Assembly (NCBI GenBank): GCA_001464475.1
Contig: LNDX01000003.1
Coordinates: forward strand, 62,001-126,000
Reading direction: 5' to 3'
Length of the DNA: 64,000 bases
Source of the DNA: Flavobacteriaceae bacterium Ga0077528
GTDB taxonomy: Bacteria > Bacteroidota > Bacteroidia > Flavobacteriales > Flavobacteriaceae
The position numbers were made by a program, and so were the translations under genes. Shown piece after piece: positions 44,291 through 52,707 of the stretch (its first letter is position 1; each line of letters starts with the position of its first letter). The notes under the pieces were generated by a model, which was given only the letters and a program-made list of their open reading frames with translations, was not told the DNA's origin and made no database searches.

Positions 44291-44338
44291 CAAACTTACC
44301 TTACAACAAAACATAAAAAAATACGCTAAAATGCGTAT
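44291..44338 (-). promoter_or_regulatory. NarL-type regulon promoter B (SUMF1-domain gene)
   Basis: ATACG-N8-CGTAT at 44321-44338 lies exactly 22 bp from the -7 box TAAGTTTG (44291-44298, minus strand). The near edge is 57 bp from the ATG at 44264. Confidence 0.78.
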
Positions 44339-44371
44339 TTTTATGAATTCAATATTCTGAATATCAGAAAT

Positions 44372-44512
44372 CTATATTAATTTATTGGTTTTTTATTTTT
44401 GTATTGCTCCCAGCTTATTATGGACTTGTAGTTTGTTATAAATATTTTCTATGTGCTTTCTAATAGTTCCAACAGAAAGGAATAAATTATCAGCAATTGA
44501 GTTGTATTTTAA
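44372..44512 (-). pseudogene. Decayed fragment of a NarL/LuxR-type response regulator (DNA-binding domain)
   Basis: The minus strand reads LKYNSIADNLFLSVGTIRKH then IENIYNKLQVHNKLGAIQK-stop-KTNKLI-stop. This matches the last 46 residues of the intact regulator encoded at 47047-47694, with 40 or so identities, one internal stop (TAA) and stops just upstream of the fragment. The receiver domain and the first part of the helix-turn-helix domain are gone. It lies between a T9SS gene and the SUMF1-domain gene, which suggests that this locus once held a second regulator or arose by partial duplication. Confidence 0.9.
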
Positions 44513-44542
44513 TCATTATCAAATAAAACGCTTTTTTTATAC

Positions 44543-46942
44543 TTATTGAATTATGATTTTTTTAGTACTAACTTCATTCACTTTTTGAATTTGAAGTAGA
44601 TAAACCCCTTTATCAAGATTGGCATTTTGATTTACCTCATCAATAGAAAACTCTTTGATAGCCTGACCTAACAAATTATAGATTATGGCTTTACTTCCAA
44701 TAAAACTATCTGGAACTTGAATGATGAAATTACCATTTGATGGATTTGGATAAACTATAAAATCATTCGAGTTTTCAAATTGCTTGCTCGATAATAATTC
44801 TTCATTTACTACAATGAAAGGTGAAAAACTTGAAACATTGTAAGTTTGCAATGTATAGGGCCCACTACCTGAAAAAGTGCTTGTTAGCATGTCCCAACCA
44901 GAACCATTGTAGTGACCAATTTTTGCAGTATTTCTATTAAAATTTGGTAATTCTTGAGATGCATTCCATCTAAAAGTTAAAGCCACATTACTTCCTCCTG
45001 GTGTTGTTTCACTAATATGCCAAGTAGTATTTACTGCTTTTTCAGTTATTGCTGTTACTTGTGTTTCGCCGGTGTAATTTGAAGCAACTCCATTTTCAAC
45101 TCTTACACTAAACGTATCTGAAGTGCCATTATTTAAAATTCCTGTTTCATGAAATGAAGTTCCTGTTCCAATTGGTAACAAAACAGTTCCTCTGGAAGCA
45201 TTCATTTTTTCAATAGTAACTTTACCAGTTCCATTAGTAACAACATGACTTGTGATTGAACCCACTAAAGATGAATTAGCTCCTTTTAAATTCAAATTAT
45301 TTGTATTTAGAGTTATTTTAGCATTGTTGTTTATTAATGCATAGCCATACAAATCTAAATTTCCTGTTATTAAATTCACATTTCCATTTATCATTGCATT
45401 TTTAGCATAGGCATTAGAACTCACATTTACATTTTGACCTACTGGAATTGTTACTTCATCTGTTATTCCTGGCTTCAACGTGCTATTCCAATTGTTTTTG
45501 TTATTCCAATCGTTACTAACACTTCCATTAAAAGTAAAATCTCCTGTATATTGGTATAAATAGTGTGAATTATTATTGTTTCCTTTTCCAAAAAAATATA
45601 ATTTATCATTTAACTCAAAGAAAGCATTTGGATTACTACTAAAAGGCGTTCCAGATATAACTGCTGGTTCTAAATCCAATGCTAATTCTGTATTTACTGT
45701 TAATCCATCACTTCTCCAAACTTCGGCATTTGCAGGCGTTCCAATATTTGCCGATCTAAACCATAAAGCTCCTTTATAGGTAGTTAAATTTTGTGCATAA
45801 CTCAGGTTAGAAAAAACTTGAGAACTTCCTTCAACAGTTCCATTAGATTTATACAATTGTTGATTTGCATTACTACCTGTAAAATTTACAAACCATATAT
45901 TTTCTGCATCTGTTGTTGAGTAACCCGTATCGCTAATTCCGTTAGTAACATTTGGAATAACTTCTATTGTTCCAGCAATTGTTCCATCTGTTCTCCACAG
46001 CCCATTAGTTGTTCCGTTATTCGCAATGAAATAGCAATATTGACCCGCTATTTTTAAATGTAATCCCATTGCTTGAGTAGTCAATGAATTCCCAGATAGA
46101 TTTATATTTTTCAACATAAAAGTACCCACTGCTGTTCCATCACTAACATATGGTTCGTAACCATCAACGGTATTATGAGCAAAGAAAATCACTTTATCGC
46201 CCAACTTTGCCATATCTTGATTTACAATATAGAAAGGTTCTGCTACCGGAATTTGTTCTGTACCGGCTGTAGTACCATTTGTTTTCCACAATTTACTTTC
46301 AAGACCAACGCTTTGTGCAATAAACAATGTAGTGCTTGGTATTTTACAGAACCCAGATGATTGGCTGCTCCCAGTTCCTACTTTAATATCTTTTAGCATT
46401 ATAGTTCCTGCTGTAGTACCATCTGTTTTCCATAGCTCTTTCCCATTAATACTATCATAAGCTGAAAAGTAAAGTGTGTTTCCATCAACCGAATAATTTT
46501 TATTGTGTGCAGAAACACTATAATATACACCAACATTTGAAAAACCTGAGGATGTTTCAAAAGTGTAAACTAATGAAGTCCCTGAAATAGTTCCATTGGA
46601 TTTCCATATTTTATCAGTAGATCCAATTGTTGGTGTAAATGTTACGTCACTAGTAATAATATAAACAAAATCTTGTGCTGGTATTATCGCTGATATATTA
46701 GTTGTTCCTCCTAAATTAGAAATACCTATTGTCCCTGCCGTTGTTCCATCGGTTACGCAAAGCATGTTGCTTCCTGTACCAGCGTAAAATATTTTACCAT
46801 TCCATTTGGCATAATTCAAATCGGCTTTATCTGAATTACCAGTTGGCTTTAATGAAGATGTAACATCTTTTACCACAAGAGGATTTTGTGCAAATATTAT
46901 TAGTCCTGATAATAATAAAAATAAAGAGTAGAATTTTTTCAT
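44543..46942 (-). CDS. T9SS type A sorting domain protein with ELWxxDGT propeller repeats
   Basis: A 799-residue secreted protein. The signal peptide ends GLIIFAQ. Residues 30-470 carry repeated ELWKTDGTTAGTxxLKDI-type units (SKLWKTNGTTAGTEQI; YEPYVSDGTAVGTFMLKNI; GLWRTDGTIAGTIEV), the ELWxxDGT pattern of beta-propeller-like surface proteins. A VSNDWNNKNNWNSTLKPG module with beta-strand repeats follows, as in the large protein at 2850. The type A sorting domain (VYPNPSNGNFIIQVPDS...GVYLLQIQKVNEVSTKKIIIQ) ends the protein. Promoter C of the putative NarL-type regulon is 51 bp upstream. Confidence 0.92.
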   Translation of the reverse strand: MKKFYSLFLLLSGLIIFAQNPLVVKDVTSSLKPTGNSDKADLNYAKWNGKIFYAGTGSNMLCVTDGTTAGTIGISNLGGTTNISAIIPAQDFVYIITSDVTFTPTIGSTDKIWKSNGTISGTSLVYTFETSSGFSNVGVYYSVSAHNKNYSVDGNTLYFSAYDSINGKELWKTDGTTAGTIMLKDIKVGTGSSQSSGFCKIPSTTLFIAQSVGLESKLWKTNGTTAGTEQIPVAEPFYIVNQDMAKLGDKVIFFAHNTVDGYEPYVSDGTAVGTFMLKNINLSGNSLTTQAMGLHLKIAGQYCYFIANNGTTNGLWRTDGTIAGTIEVIPNVTNGISDTGYSTTDAENIWFVNFTGSNANQQLYKSNGTVEGSSQVFSNLSYAQNLTTYKGALWFRSANIGTPANAEVWRSDGLTVNTELALDLEPAVISGTPFSSNPNAFFELNDKLYFFGKGNNNNSHYLYQYTGDFTFNGSVSNDWNNKNNWNSTLKPGITDEVTIPVGQNVNVSSNAYAKNAMINGNVNLITGNLDLYGYALINNNAKITLNTNNLNLKGANSSLVGSITSHVVTNGTGKVTIEKMNASRGTVLLPIGTGTSFHETGILNNGTSDTFSVRVENGVASNYTGETQVTAITEKAVNTTWHISETTPGGSNVALTFRWNASQELPNFNRNTAKIGHYNGSGWDMLTSTFSGSGPYTLQTYNVSSFSPFIVVNEELLSSKQFENSNDFIVYPNPSNGNFIIQVPDSFIGSKAIIYNLLGQAIKEFSIDEVNQNANLDKGVYLLQIQKVNEVSTKKIIIQ

Positions 46943-46962
46943 TTTTTATAAATTTAATATTT

Positions 46963-47010
46963 CAAAATTAGATTTATAATTAAAATCAAAAAATACGTAT
47001 TAATACGTAT
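46963..47010 (-). promoter_or_regulatory. NarL-type regulon promoter C (ELWxxDGT T9SS gene)
   Basis: ATACG-N8-CGTAT at 46993-47010 lies 22 bp from the -7 box TAATTTTG (46963-46970, minus strand). Here the palindrome is perfect and is extended by A and T runs, so it might also serve as a terminator for the regulator gene ending at 47047. Confidence 0.75.
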
Positions 47011-47046
47011 TTTTTTATAAATTTAGAAAAATGATTATCAATAATT

Positions 47047-47694
47047 TTATATCAGTTTATTGGTTTTTGCTTTTTGAATAGCTTCTAATTTATTATGAAC
47101 CTGAAGTTTGGTATATATATTCTCCACATGCTTGCGAATAGTTCCAACAGATAGGAATAAATTATCAGCAATTGCATTATATTTTAATCCTTTGCTTAAT
47201 TGTTCTAAAACCTCAACTTCTCTATTGGTTAGATTGATTTCTTCACAAGGTTCACAATTATCAAAAACCATTGGTTCTCTTAATAATTTCAAAGTTTTTA
47301 GTGCAATTGATGGCGTCATTGCTGCTCCACCATTTAGAGTTTCAATAATTGCATTGTATAAATCTTGTGGATTTACTTCTTTAAGAAAATAGCCGTCTGC
47401 ACCAGCTTTTATTGATTTGAAAATATTTTCATCATTATCAAAAACGGTAAGCATTATGATTTTGATTTGCGGATACTTATTTTTTACTGCTTCTGTAGCT
47501 TCGATGCCGTTCATTTTAGGCATTTCAATATCCATTAGAATTAAATCTATGTTGTGGTTTTTTTCTAATTTTTCTAGTAAATCTTGACCGTGATTGGCTT
47601 TGAATTTTATATCAATATCATCAAAAAAAGCAAGTTTATCTTGAATTGCTTTTTGAAGAAAGGTATTATCATCAACTATAGCTATTTTTATCAT
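47047..47694 (-). CDS. NarL/FixJ family response regulator
   Basis: A 215-residue regulator. The receiver domain has IVDDN, the phospho-acceptor Asp55 in LILMDIEMPKMNG, a Thr in MLTVFDND and a Lys in YFLKEVNP. A LuxR-type helix-turn-helix follows (INLTNREVEVLEQLSKGLKYNAIADNLFLSVGTIRKHVENIYTKLQV). I use the ATG at 47694, since it matches the family start MIKIAIVDDN; it lies 4 bases after the kinase stop. It is the last gene of a four-gene operon with two sensor kinases. NarL-type proteins bind TAC-N10-GTA palindromes, which fits the five promoters listed here. Confidence 0.94.
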   Translation of the reverse strand: MIKIAIVDDNTFLQKAIQDKLAFFDDIDIKFKANHGQDLLEKLEKNHNIDLILMDIEMPKMNGIEATEAVKNKYPQIKIIMLTVFDNDENIFKSIKAGADGYFLKEVNPQDLYNAIIETLNGGAAMTPSIALKTLKLLREPMVFDNCEPCEEINLTNREVEVLEQLSKGLKYNAIADNLFLSVGTIRKHVENIYTKLQVHNKLEAIQKAKTNKLI

Positions 47695-47698
47695 AATT

Positions 47699-49636
47699 TT
47701 AAATTTTAGGAATGTCAAATCTTATTTTTGTTCCTCTATCGATTAAAGAATTGATTTCAAAAGTTCCATCAATCTCTTCTACTCGTTTTTTCATATTGTA
47801 AAGTCCGTTTCCGAATTCGGTATTTTCAATGTCAAATCCTTTTCCGTTATCTTGAATTTCGATTTGAATTTTATTGGAACCATTTTTAACATCAACGATT
47901 ATTTCATTTGCATCAGCATATTTAACAGCGTTATTTACCGATTCTTGAATAGTTCTGTAAAGATTTATTCCTACAATTGAAGAAAATTTTATATCTTGTA
48001 ACGATTCATCAACATTGAATTTAAAATCAATATTTTCTTTAGCAGATTTTGCTTTTTCTATGAAATTAAAAATTCTTGAACGTAAATCTTCAAATGAAAA
48101 TTCGTTGTTGTTCATTGCCCAAATAGTGTCACGCAATTCAATAATGGTTGATTTTGTGAAATCGCTAATTTTTGTAAGTTGATTTACAATTTTGTTATCA
48201 CTAATTTGATTTCCGAACTTTAAATTATCTACTGATGAAATTACAAAGGTTAATTGTGCTCCAATATTATCATGTAAATCTCTAGAAATTGAAAGTCGTT
48301 GTTCTTGTAATTGATTTTGAGTTTCAATTTGAGCAATCGCTGATTTCAATTGAAACTCTTGTTCTTGCTGTTTGTTTTTTAATTTTTGTTGTCTATAAAT
48401 CAATAACCCTAAAAGGAATAAAAAAATTGAAATACCTACTAATGAGAATATTAAATTATTTTTATTTTTTACCTGAATATCTTTTTCAAGTAATTGTTTT
48501 TCTTTTTTTGCAGTTTGATATTTGGTTTCGAGTTCAATTGTTTTTTTTAGTACTTCTGAGTCATTTATTTTTTGATTTAATTTCAAATATTTTTCTTGAT
48601 AAAAAGCAACACTATCTTTTTCAGACAGATAAGAGCAAACAGGAATAAAATATTGATAGGTTAGAAGAAGATTATCTAAGCCATTTTGTTTTTCAAAATA
48701 TTTTTTTAATTGTAACAACAAAACTTTAGATTCTTTGAATTTTTCAGCTCTATTTAAAACTTCAACATCATTGAGTTTCATTTTAAAATCCATAAAATCA
48801 GAATTCAAATTTTCAGTACTTTTCTTGGACTCATCAAATACTTTTTTTGATTCTTCAAATTTTTTCTGAGCTACTCGAATTACACCAATATTATTTAATG
48901 CTTTTGCAAGAAATAACTTATTGCCTGTTTCATTGCAAATTTGTTTTCCTTTTTCAAACATTTTTAAGGCGTTTAATGTATCTTTCAATCCTAAGTAAAT
49001 ATTCCCTTTGTTTATATACATTGGACAGAGTGTAGCAGTTGCATTAATTTTTTCATAATAATTAATGGCACTTTGGCTATATACTAATGCTTTTTTATAG
49101 TCTTTTAAATCAACTAGTAATCCAGACATTGCATTTTTGATATTGTGTATAACTTTTTCATCATTTGCTCTATTTGCATACTCAAGACCAATCAAATAAT
49201 TTTTCATTGATAAATCAGATTCATTTTGATTGTAGTATAAAAGTCCTATTCCTGAGTAAACTTTTGCTAATCCTAAAACATCATTTTTTGCTTTCCTTAT
49301 AGCCAATACATTTTTCAAATATTTTAATGATTGATTGTAATCACCTTTTTTTAAGTAAACGGTACTTACATCTCCATATGCTTGCGCAATAATTGTTGAA
49401 TCACCAAGTTTTAAAGATTGATTAATAGCTTTTTGTCCATAAACTAGTGCCGAATCTATTGATATATTCGAGTAATACCAAGTTAAATCAGAATAAATGA
49501 TTGCTCGTTTTTTCTCGTCTGGATTTGATTGTAAATCCTTTTTTAAATCATTTATTATTTCTTGAGTATTTTGTGAATAACCAATAATTGATACTATAAA
49601 AAATACTAACGTTAAAATCTTTTTGAGTCCTTTCAT
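47699..49636 (-). CDS. TPR-containing sensor histidine kinase (HisKA_3 type), copy 1
   Basis: A 645-residue sensor. After a signal peptide (MKGLKKILTLVFFIVSIIGYSQ) about six periplasmic TPR units cover residues 30-330 (AQAYGDVSTVYLKKGDYNQSLKYL; AKALNNIGVIRVAQKKFEES). A transmembrane helix (NLIFSLVGISIFLFLLGLLIY) and a short coiled coil lead to the HisKA_3 motif RLSISRDLHDNIGAQLTFV (His near residue 450). The ATPase has ESVNNAVKYA, IQDNGKGFD and GNGLYNMKKRVEEIDG. It is a close paralogue of the kinase upstream, with which it overlaps by 4 bp, and is followed directly by the NarL-type regulator. Confidence 0.93.
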   Translation of the reverse strand: MKGLKKILTLVFFIVSIIGYSQNTQEIINDLKKDLQSNPDEKKRAIIYSDLTWYYSNISIDSALVYGQKAINQSLKLGDSTIIAQAYGDVSTVYLKKGDYNQSLKYLKNVLAIRKAKNDVLGLAKVYSGIGLLYYNQNESDLSMKNYLIGLEYANRANDEKVIHNIKNAMSGLLVDLKDYKKALVYSQSAINYYEKINATATLCPMYINKGNIYLGLKDTLNALKMFEKGKQICNETGNKLFLAKALNNIGVIRVAQKKFEESKKVFDESKKSTENLNSDFMDFKMKLNDVEVLNRAEKFKESKVLLLQLKKYFEKQNGLDNLLLTYQYFIPVCSYLSEKDSVAFYQEKYLKLNQKINDSEVLKKTIELETKYQTAKKEKQLLEKDIQVKNKNNLIFSLVGISIFLFLLGLLIYRQQKLKNKQQEQEFQLKSAIAQIETQNQLQEQRLSISRDLHDNIGAQLTFVISSVDNLKFGNQISDNKIVNQLTKISDFTKSTIIELRDTIWAMNNNEFSFEDLRSRIFNFIEKAKSAKENIDFKFNVDESLQDIKFSSIVGINLYRTIQESVNNAVKYADANEIIVDVKNGSNKIQIEIQDNGKGFDIENTEFGNGLYNMKKRVEEIDGTFEINSLIDRGTKIRFDIPKI

Positions 49637-51573
49637 ATCAATATTGAGATTATTGTTCCTTTATTGACTAAGGTATTGATTTCGAATGTTCCATCAATTT
49701 CTTCAATTCGTTTTTTCATATTATTTAAACCATTTCCAAAATCGATATTTTCTATTTCGAAACCTTTTCCATTATCTTTAATTTCAATTTGAATTTTATC
49801 ATGAAAACTTTTTACATCAACTATGATTTTATCACCTTTAGAATATTTAATTGCATTGTTAATTGCTTCTTGAATGGTTCTATAAATATTAATTCCTACA
49901 ATTGATGATAGTTTTATTTCGGCAAGCTTCTCATCAATTTTAAATTCAAAACCAATGTCTTCTTTAGCCATTTTGGCTTTTTCTATGAAATTAAAAATTC
50001 GTGAACGCAAATCTTCAAAAGAAAATTCATCCTTGTTCATTGCCCAAATGGTATCTCGAAGTTCAATTATTGTAGCTTTTGTAAAATCACTAATCTTAGT
50101 TAATTGATTTAGAACTTTATTATCATTTATTTGATTACCGAATTTTAAATTATCTACAGACGAAATGACAAAAGTCAATTGTGCTCCAATATTATCGTGT
50201 AAATCTCTTGAGATTGAAAGTCGCTGCTCGTGTAAATTATTTTGTGCTTCAATTTCTTTTATAGCCGATTTTAGCTGAAACTCTTGTTCTTGCTGCTTGT
50301 TTTTAAGTTTTTGCTGACGATAAATAAGATATCCAATCGTTATTAATGCCAAGGAAATAAGAATCAAAATTTGGAATTGAGTATTCTTCTTTTTTATTAA
50401 AAGTTCTTTTTTTATTAACTCATTTTTGGCCAATAATAATTGCTTTTCTTTCTTTTCAGATTGGTATTTAGCTTCATAAAGATTTATGGCTTTTTTTATT
50501 TCTAATCCGCTTGTAATTTTATCTAGTGAATCTTTTGAACTTAAACAAAAATAAGCTTTTTGAAAATTTTTCTCTTTTAATGCTATTTCAGACTCAATTT
50601 TATAATAAACAGAAAGTCGTTCTAAATCTTTATTCTTTTGAGTTATAACATACAATTTGCTACTATATTCTTTAGCTTTCTTCAAATCATTTTTACCCAA
50701 ATAAACTTGACATAATCCTGAATAAACATTTTCAACTATATTAGATTCTGCTTCATTTTCTTTGCAAATTTTCTCAGCATCATTCAATACAGCAAGTGCT
50801 TCATCTAATTTATTTAACTTCATTAAAGAAGTTGACATGTTATATTTTGCGATAGCGATTCCTAAGTCATCATTAATTTTTTTCTTAATTACAATCGCTT
50901 TTTCATAATTCTGAATTGCAATATGATATTTACCTTGCTTTTCATAAAGTTTTCCAAGATTGACGTAAGAAACAGAAAGACCATAATCATCATTGGCTTT
51001 TTTTCTGATATTTAAAGCTTTCTTTAAATAGAATTCGGCTTTTTTAGGTTCATCTATTTCATCATAAATCAAACCGATATTACTTAACGTATTTCCTTGA
51101 TAATTTATGTTTTCTATTTTTTCAAATAACTCTAATGATTTGTTGTAATTTTTAAGTGCTTTGTAGAAATCTCCTTTATTCCAATCTAACAATCCTAAGT
51201 TATTATATGCCGAACCTTCAGTGGAAAGTAGCTTGGCTTTTTTGGAATAATGAATTGCAGTGTTATAACTAATGTAGGCACTATCTAGTTTTCCTATCAT
51301 ATCAAAATAAACACCTTTGGCATTGAATGCTTTTGCATAAGCATAGTTTAATTTTTTCTGCTTTGCAATCAAAAACATAGCTTCAAAATATTTTTTGGAC
51401 ATTTTTACATCAGAGAATACTTCGCCAAAAAAAAGTTTATTATAGCAATCTACTTTTACTGTGTCATATTTTGAATTTCTAGCAAGAATCAACAAACTAT
51501 CTTTTTCATTTTTGTTTTGGGCAAAACAAGTTGAAGTTATTAGAAGAAGAATTACAAAGCTTATTTTATTCAT
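49633..51573 (-). CDS. TPR-containing sensor histidine kinase (HisKA_3 type), copy 2
   Basis: About 646 residues from the ATG at 51573 (MNKISFVILLLITSTCFAQ, a clean signal peptide); a longer frame to 51678 overlaps the upstream gene and is rejected. TPR units occupy roughly residues 60-330 (EGSAYNNLGLLDWNKGDFYKALKNYNKSLEL). Then come a transmembrane helix (FQILILISLALITIGYLIY), RLSISRDLHDNIGAQLTFV with the phospho-acceptor His near residue 455, and an ATPase with EAINNAIKYS and DNGKGFEIEN. The kinase halves of the two copies are almost identical, while the sensor halves differ. Two sensors thus probably feed one regulator. Confidence 0.92.
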   Translation of the reverse strand: MNKISFVILLLITSTCFAQNKNEKDSLLILARNSKYDTVKVDCYNKLFFGEVFSDVKMSKKYFEAMFLIAKQKKLNYAYAKAFNAKGVYFDMIGKLDSAYISYNTAIHYSKKAKLLSTEGSAYNNLGLLDWNKGDFYKALKNYNKSLELFEKIENINYQGNTLSNIGLIYDEIDEPKKAEFYLKKALNIRKKANDDYGLSVSYVNLGKLYEKQGKYHIAIQNYEKAIVIKKKINDDLGIAIAKYNMSTSLMKLNKLDEALAVLNDAEKICKENEAESNIVENVYSGLCQVYLGKNDLKKAKEYSSKLYVITQKNKDLERLSVYYKIESEIALKEKNFQKAYFCLSSKDSLDKITSGLEIKKAINLYEAKYQSEKKEKQLLLAKNELIKKELLIKKKNTQFQILILISLALITIGYLIYRQQKLKNKQQEQEFQLKSAIKEIEAQNNLHEQRLSISRDLHDNIGAQLTFVISSVDNLKFGNQINDNKVLNQLTKISDFTKATIIELRDTIWAMNKDEFSFEDLRSRIFNFIEKAKMAKEDIGFEFKIDEKLAEIKLSSIVGINIYRTIQEAINNAIKYSKGDKIIVDVKSFHDKIQIEIKDNGKGFEIENIDFGNGLNNMKKRIEEIDGTFEINTLVNKGTIISILI

Positions 51574-51643
51574 AAATTTTATTTTGCATTGATTAAAATT
51601 AACAAAAAAATTAACATATATGATAACCATATCAATATTACTA

Positions 51644-51919
51644 TTAATTTTTTTTATTAATAATGCTAATAAACACATTTTGTAGCTCGACGATTTCCTC
51701 TGAAAGGTTCTTCAATTTATTTTTGTAATTCAAATCATAATCAGAAGAGATAGCTACTTTTTCATTCAGGTAAAGTTGCTTTTTATGTAGAGAAGATATT
51801 ATTTCTTCTAATTTTCGGATATTAGATAGGTGATTTTGCTCAATTTTTGAATTTTGAAAAATCAAAAACACGAGTACTACCATCAAAACAAGTATAAAGA
51901 AAGTGAGAATATAAATCAT
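51644..51919 (-). CDS. Small single-pass membrane protein with coiled coil, first gene of the two-kinase operon
   Basis: A 91-residue protein with no named family. An N-terminal membrane helix (MIYILTFFILVLMVVLVFLIF) is followed by a charged heptad-like region (NIRKLEEIISSLHKKQLYLNEKVAIS...LKNLSEEIVELQNVFISI). The first in-frame ATG at 51931 lies inside the upstream terminator hairpin, so I use the ATG at 51919. That choice also gives the same 53-bp distance to the ATACG-N8-CGTAT site as in the other regulon members. It is cotranscribed with the kinases. It may modulate the sensors, which is inference from position only. Confidence 0.7.
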   Translation of the reverse strand: MIYILTFFILVLMVVLVFLIFQNSKIEQNHLSNIRKLEEIISSLHKKQLYLNEKVAISSDYDLNYKNKLKNLSEEIVELQNVFISIINKKN

Positions 51920-51923
51920 AAAA

Positions 51924-51962
51924 AAAGCCATTAAATCAATACAAATTTGACTTAATGGCTTT
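51924..51962 (-). terminator. Terminator of the DUF4230 gene, overlapping the next promoter
   Basis: A perfect 11-bp stem AAAGCCATTAA/TTAATGGCTTT with a 17-base loop and a T-run on the minus strand. The -7 box of promoter D (51942-51949) lies in its loop. Confidence 0.85.
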
Positions 51963-51989
51963 AAAAAAACAATACGTATAAATGCGTAT
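51942..51989 (-). promoter_or_regulatory. NarL-type regulon promoter D (two-kinase/regulator operon)
   Basis: ATACG-N8-CGTAT at 51972-51989 lies 22 bp from a CAAATTTG box (51942-51949, one mismatch to TAnnTTTG). The near edge is 53 bp from the ATG at 51919. The site abuts the stop codon of the DUF4230 gene. Its position implies autoregulation of the kinase/regulator operon. Confidence 0.72.
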
Positions 51990-52676
51990 TTATCCTTTTA
52001 TTTTTTGAGTAAATTCTTTATCAGAATTAACTACTTCTCCGTTATATTGCAATTTCCAACCCATTGAATTAGTTACAACTAATATTTTTGACAATTCGCT
52101 TATCAAACGATTTTTTGCATTCGATTTTAAAGAAGATTTTTCTATTTTTTTTGCTAAATTTTCTTTGGCAATTTTATTAATCTTATTGTAATCGTCTCCT
52201 GTAAATTCATTAAATGTACTTTGATCTACATTGTAATATTTAATATCTGGACTGATTTTTATTTCCTCTTTTGGAATACTTGTAATAGTCAATGTTTTGT
52301 TTGGAGCATCGATGTCATATTGCACTTTACTTAAATCAAAACTTACTGTTACATCTGCATTGATAACTACAAGTGCTTTTTTGTCAAATGAAATTAAATC
52401 TCCAAGGTACTTATTTTGGTCTTTATAGGTCATCACTTGAGAGAAATGTCCTTCGGTAACTACTAATTTACCTACGTTTTTAATTTGCTCTTGAATGAGA
52501 TTGGTATCGTATTCTACTGAAGATGAATCTTTTTTTACAGTAACCAATTGGTAGATTAAAAAACCAATAATTGCAAAGAGAATTAGGTAAATAATCTTTC
52601 CAGAGCGAATTAATGCTTGAACCAAAGGAGTCATTACATTTTTAATATCGGTCTCGGTAGATGTTTGTCGTGCCAT
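51990..52676 (-). CDS. DUF4230 domain-containing membrane protein
   Basis: A 228-residue protein with one N-terminal membrane helix (IIYLILFAIIGFLIYQLV, about 28-45) and an extracytoplasmic DUF4230 domain. The domain has LVVTEGHFSQVMTYKD, KALVVINADVTVSFDLSKVQYDIDAPNKTLTITSIPKEEIKISPDIKYY and a C-terminal helical part with AKENLAKKIEKSSLKSNAKNRLISELSKIL. The function of the family is unknown. It has no regulon-type site upstream and ends at its own terminator. Confidence 0.85.
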   Translation of the reverse strand: MARQTSTETDIKNVMTPLVQALIRSGKIIYLILFAIIGFLIYQLVTVKKDSSSVEYDTNLIQEQIKNVGKLVVTEGHFSQVMTYKDQNKYLGDLISFDKKALVVINADVTVSFDLSKVQYDIDAPNKTLTITSIPKEEIKISPDIKYYNVDQSTFNEFTGDDYNKINKIAKENLAKKIEKSSLKSNAKNRLISELSKILVVTNSMGWKLQYNGEVVNSDKEFTQKIKG

Positions 52677-52707
52677 GAATTATATATTTGACAACGAAGA
52701 TATAAAA

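Noticed and set aside
44543..46942. Regulon promoter expected also before the T9SS gene starting at 42738
   Set aside because: The 74 bp between 42739 and 42812 hold no ATACG or CGTAT half-site, so that T9SS gene is not included in the putative regulon.
46988..47013. Palindrome with A/T runs read as an ordinary terminator of the NarL-type regulator gene
   Set aside because: It could terminate, but the same ATACG-N8-CGTAT core at four other places with the same 22-bp spacing to a -7 box is better explained as a regulator site. Dual use here is possible.
51574..51678. Longer N-terminus for the second kinase (start 51678)
   Set aside because: It overlaps the upstream small gene and buries the clear signal peptide that begins at 51573.
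51920..51931. Start of the small membrane gene at 51931
   Set aside because: This ATG lies in the stem of the upstream terminator and breaks the constant distance to the regulon site; 51919 fits both.
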